Below the pieces are notes generated by a model. That model was not told where the DNA came from. It worked only from the letters and a program-made list of their open reading frames with translations, and searched no databases. This document shows, one piece after another, positions 21,290-21,714 of a stretch of DNA of 21,714 nt. Source of the DNA: DATDWC01 sp035289805 (GTDB lineage: Bacteria > Patescibacteriota > Gracilibacteria > Peribacterales > Peribacteraceae); contig DATDWC010000094.1 of NCBI GenBank assembly GCA_035289805.1, positions 1-21,714 of the forward strand. Reading direction: 5' to 3'. The position numbers were made by a program, and so were the translations under genes. Every line of letters begins with the position of its first letter. The first letter of the stretch is position 1.

Positions 21290-21714
21290 ATGCAGCGACG
21301 GGAATGGCTCATCGGCATTGGTCTCCTCACGGCGACAACACTCCTCTTCTTCGGCGGGATCGAAGGGGCTCTGCGCCTCTCCGGCCTCGTGAAGATGAAG
21401 GATTACACACCGCCGATTTACGAGAGGAACAATAATCCAAAGATTAGTTATCAACTGAAACCAAACATGCGAGAACGCGCATTCCGAAACATCATGACGA
21501 CGAATAGCCTCGGATTCCGTTCACCCGAGCGTGATCCTGCAAAACCACTGATCGCGCTCGTCGGCGATTCCATTACATTTGGCTACGGAGTCGCAGACGA
21601 TGAAACCCTCGCTGCACATCTTCAAACATTCCTCCCGAATTTTGATATCCAGAACGCAGGGGTACCGGGGTATAACATCCGACAGGAAGCGGCCCTCTAC
21701 AAAGAGAAGATTGC
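21290..21714 (+). CDS. SGNH/GDSL-type hydrolase or O-acyltransferase-like esterase (3' end missing)
   Basis: 141 codons are visible before the window ends. One N-terminal hydrophobic segment (about 7-24) is a signal anchor or signal peptide. NSLGFRSPE (72-80) precedes block I ALVGDSITFGYG (89-100) with the nucleophile Ser94, and IQNAGVPGYN (120-129) gives the Gly and Asn oxyanion residues. The catalytic Asp-His block would lie beyond the edge. Proteins of this kind often accompany carbamoyltransferase/DUF5989/SxtJ modules in glycan islands, where they may add or remove acyl groups outside the cytoplasm. Here the gene is separated from that module by the cysD-cysNC pair. Confidence 0.85.
   Translation, partial: MQRREWLIGIGLLTATTLLFFGGIEGALRLSGLVKMKDYTPPIYERNNNPKISYQLKPNMRERAFRNIMTTNSLGFRSPERDPAKPLIALVGDSITFGYGVADDETLAAHLQTFLPNFDIQNAGVPGYNIRQEAALYKEKI

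Overview
The window is a surface-glycan biosynthesis island with about 16 protein genes, including two truncated by the window edges, and almost no intergenic DNA. Dense packing, frequent stop/start overlaps, few Shine-Dalgarno sequences, short dispersed palindromic elements and a glycan cluster rich in GT-C-like membrane proteins suggest an uncultivated bacterium of the Candidate Phyla Radiation (Patescibacteria, possibly a Peregrinibacteria-like lineage). This placement is inference from style; no phylogenetic marker is present. GC looks to be in the low-to-mid fifties overall, with a clear dip around 6.3-8.1 kb.

Left block, minus strand, 14072 down to 1, read in transcription order: an MsbA/PglK-type ABC exporter; RmlB-type dTDP-glucose 4,6-dehydratase; a left-handed-beta-helix acyltransferase; a single ORF fusing a WecE-type sugar 4-aminotransferase to a family 2 glycosyltransferase; three large polytopic membrane proteins resembling GT-C glycosyltransferases; a 97-bp palindromic repeat element; a SAM methyltransferase; a glutamine-hydrolysing asparagine synthetase (AsnB type); and a membrane-anchored GT2 that runs off the left edge. 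The rmlB-acyltransferase-aminotransferase run reads as a pathway to a dTDP-4-acylamino-4,6-dideoxyhexose.

Right block, plus strand, 14118 to 18338: a SAM methyltransferase, a GT4 glycosyltransferase, two tiny membrane proteins (52 and 77 aa; DUF5989/SxtK-like and SxtJ-like) and a NodU/CmcH/SxtI-type O-carbamoyltransferase. The last gene carries two palindromic repeat insertions that are translated in frame. It converges on a minus-strand pair, cysD and a cysN-cysC fusion (the NodP/NodQ arrangement), which should make PAPS. A 13-bp-arm palindrome lies between the convergent stops. At the right edge a plus-strand SGNH/GDSL hydrolase begins and is cut off.

Taken together, the genes would build a lipid-linked glycan containing an acylated amino-deoxysugar, flip or export it, and decorate it by methylation, carbamoylation and probably sulfation. 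Not seen here: rmlA, an initiating phosphoglycosyltransferase, a polymerase, and the sulfotransferase that PAPS would serve. Several starts have a -10-like hexamer (TATACT, TATAGT, TATGAT, TACACT) only 5-8 nt upstream, which suggests leaderless or nearly leaderless transcripts. I found no tRNA, rRNA, CRISPR array, transposase or plasmid functions.
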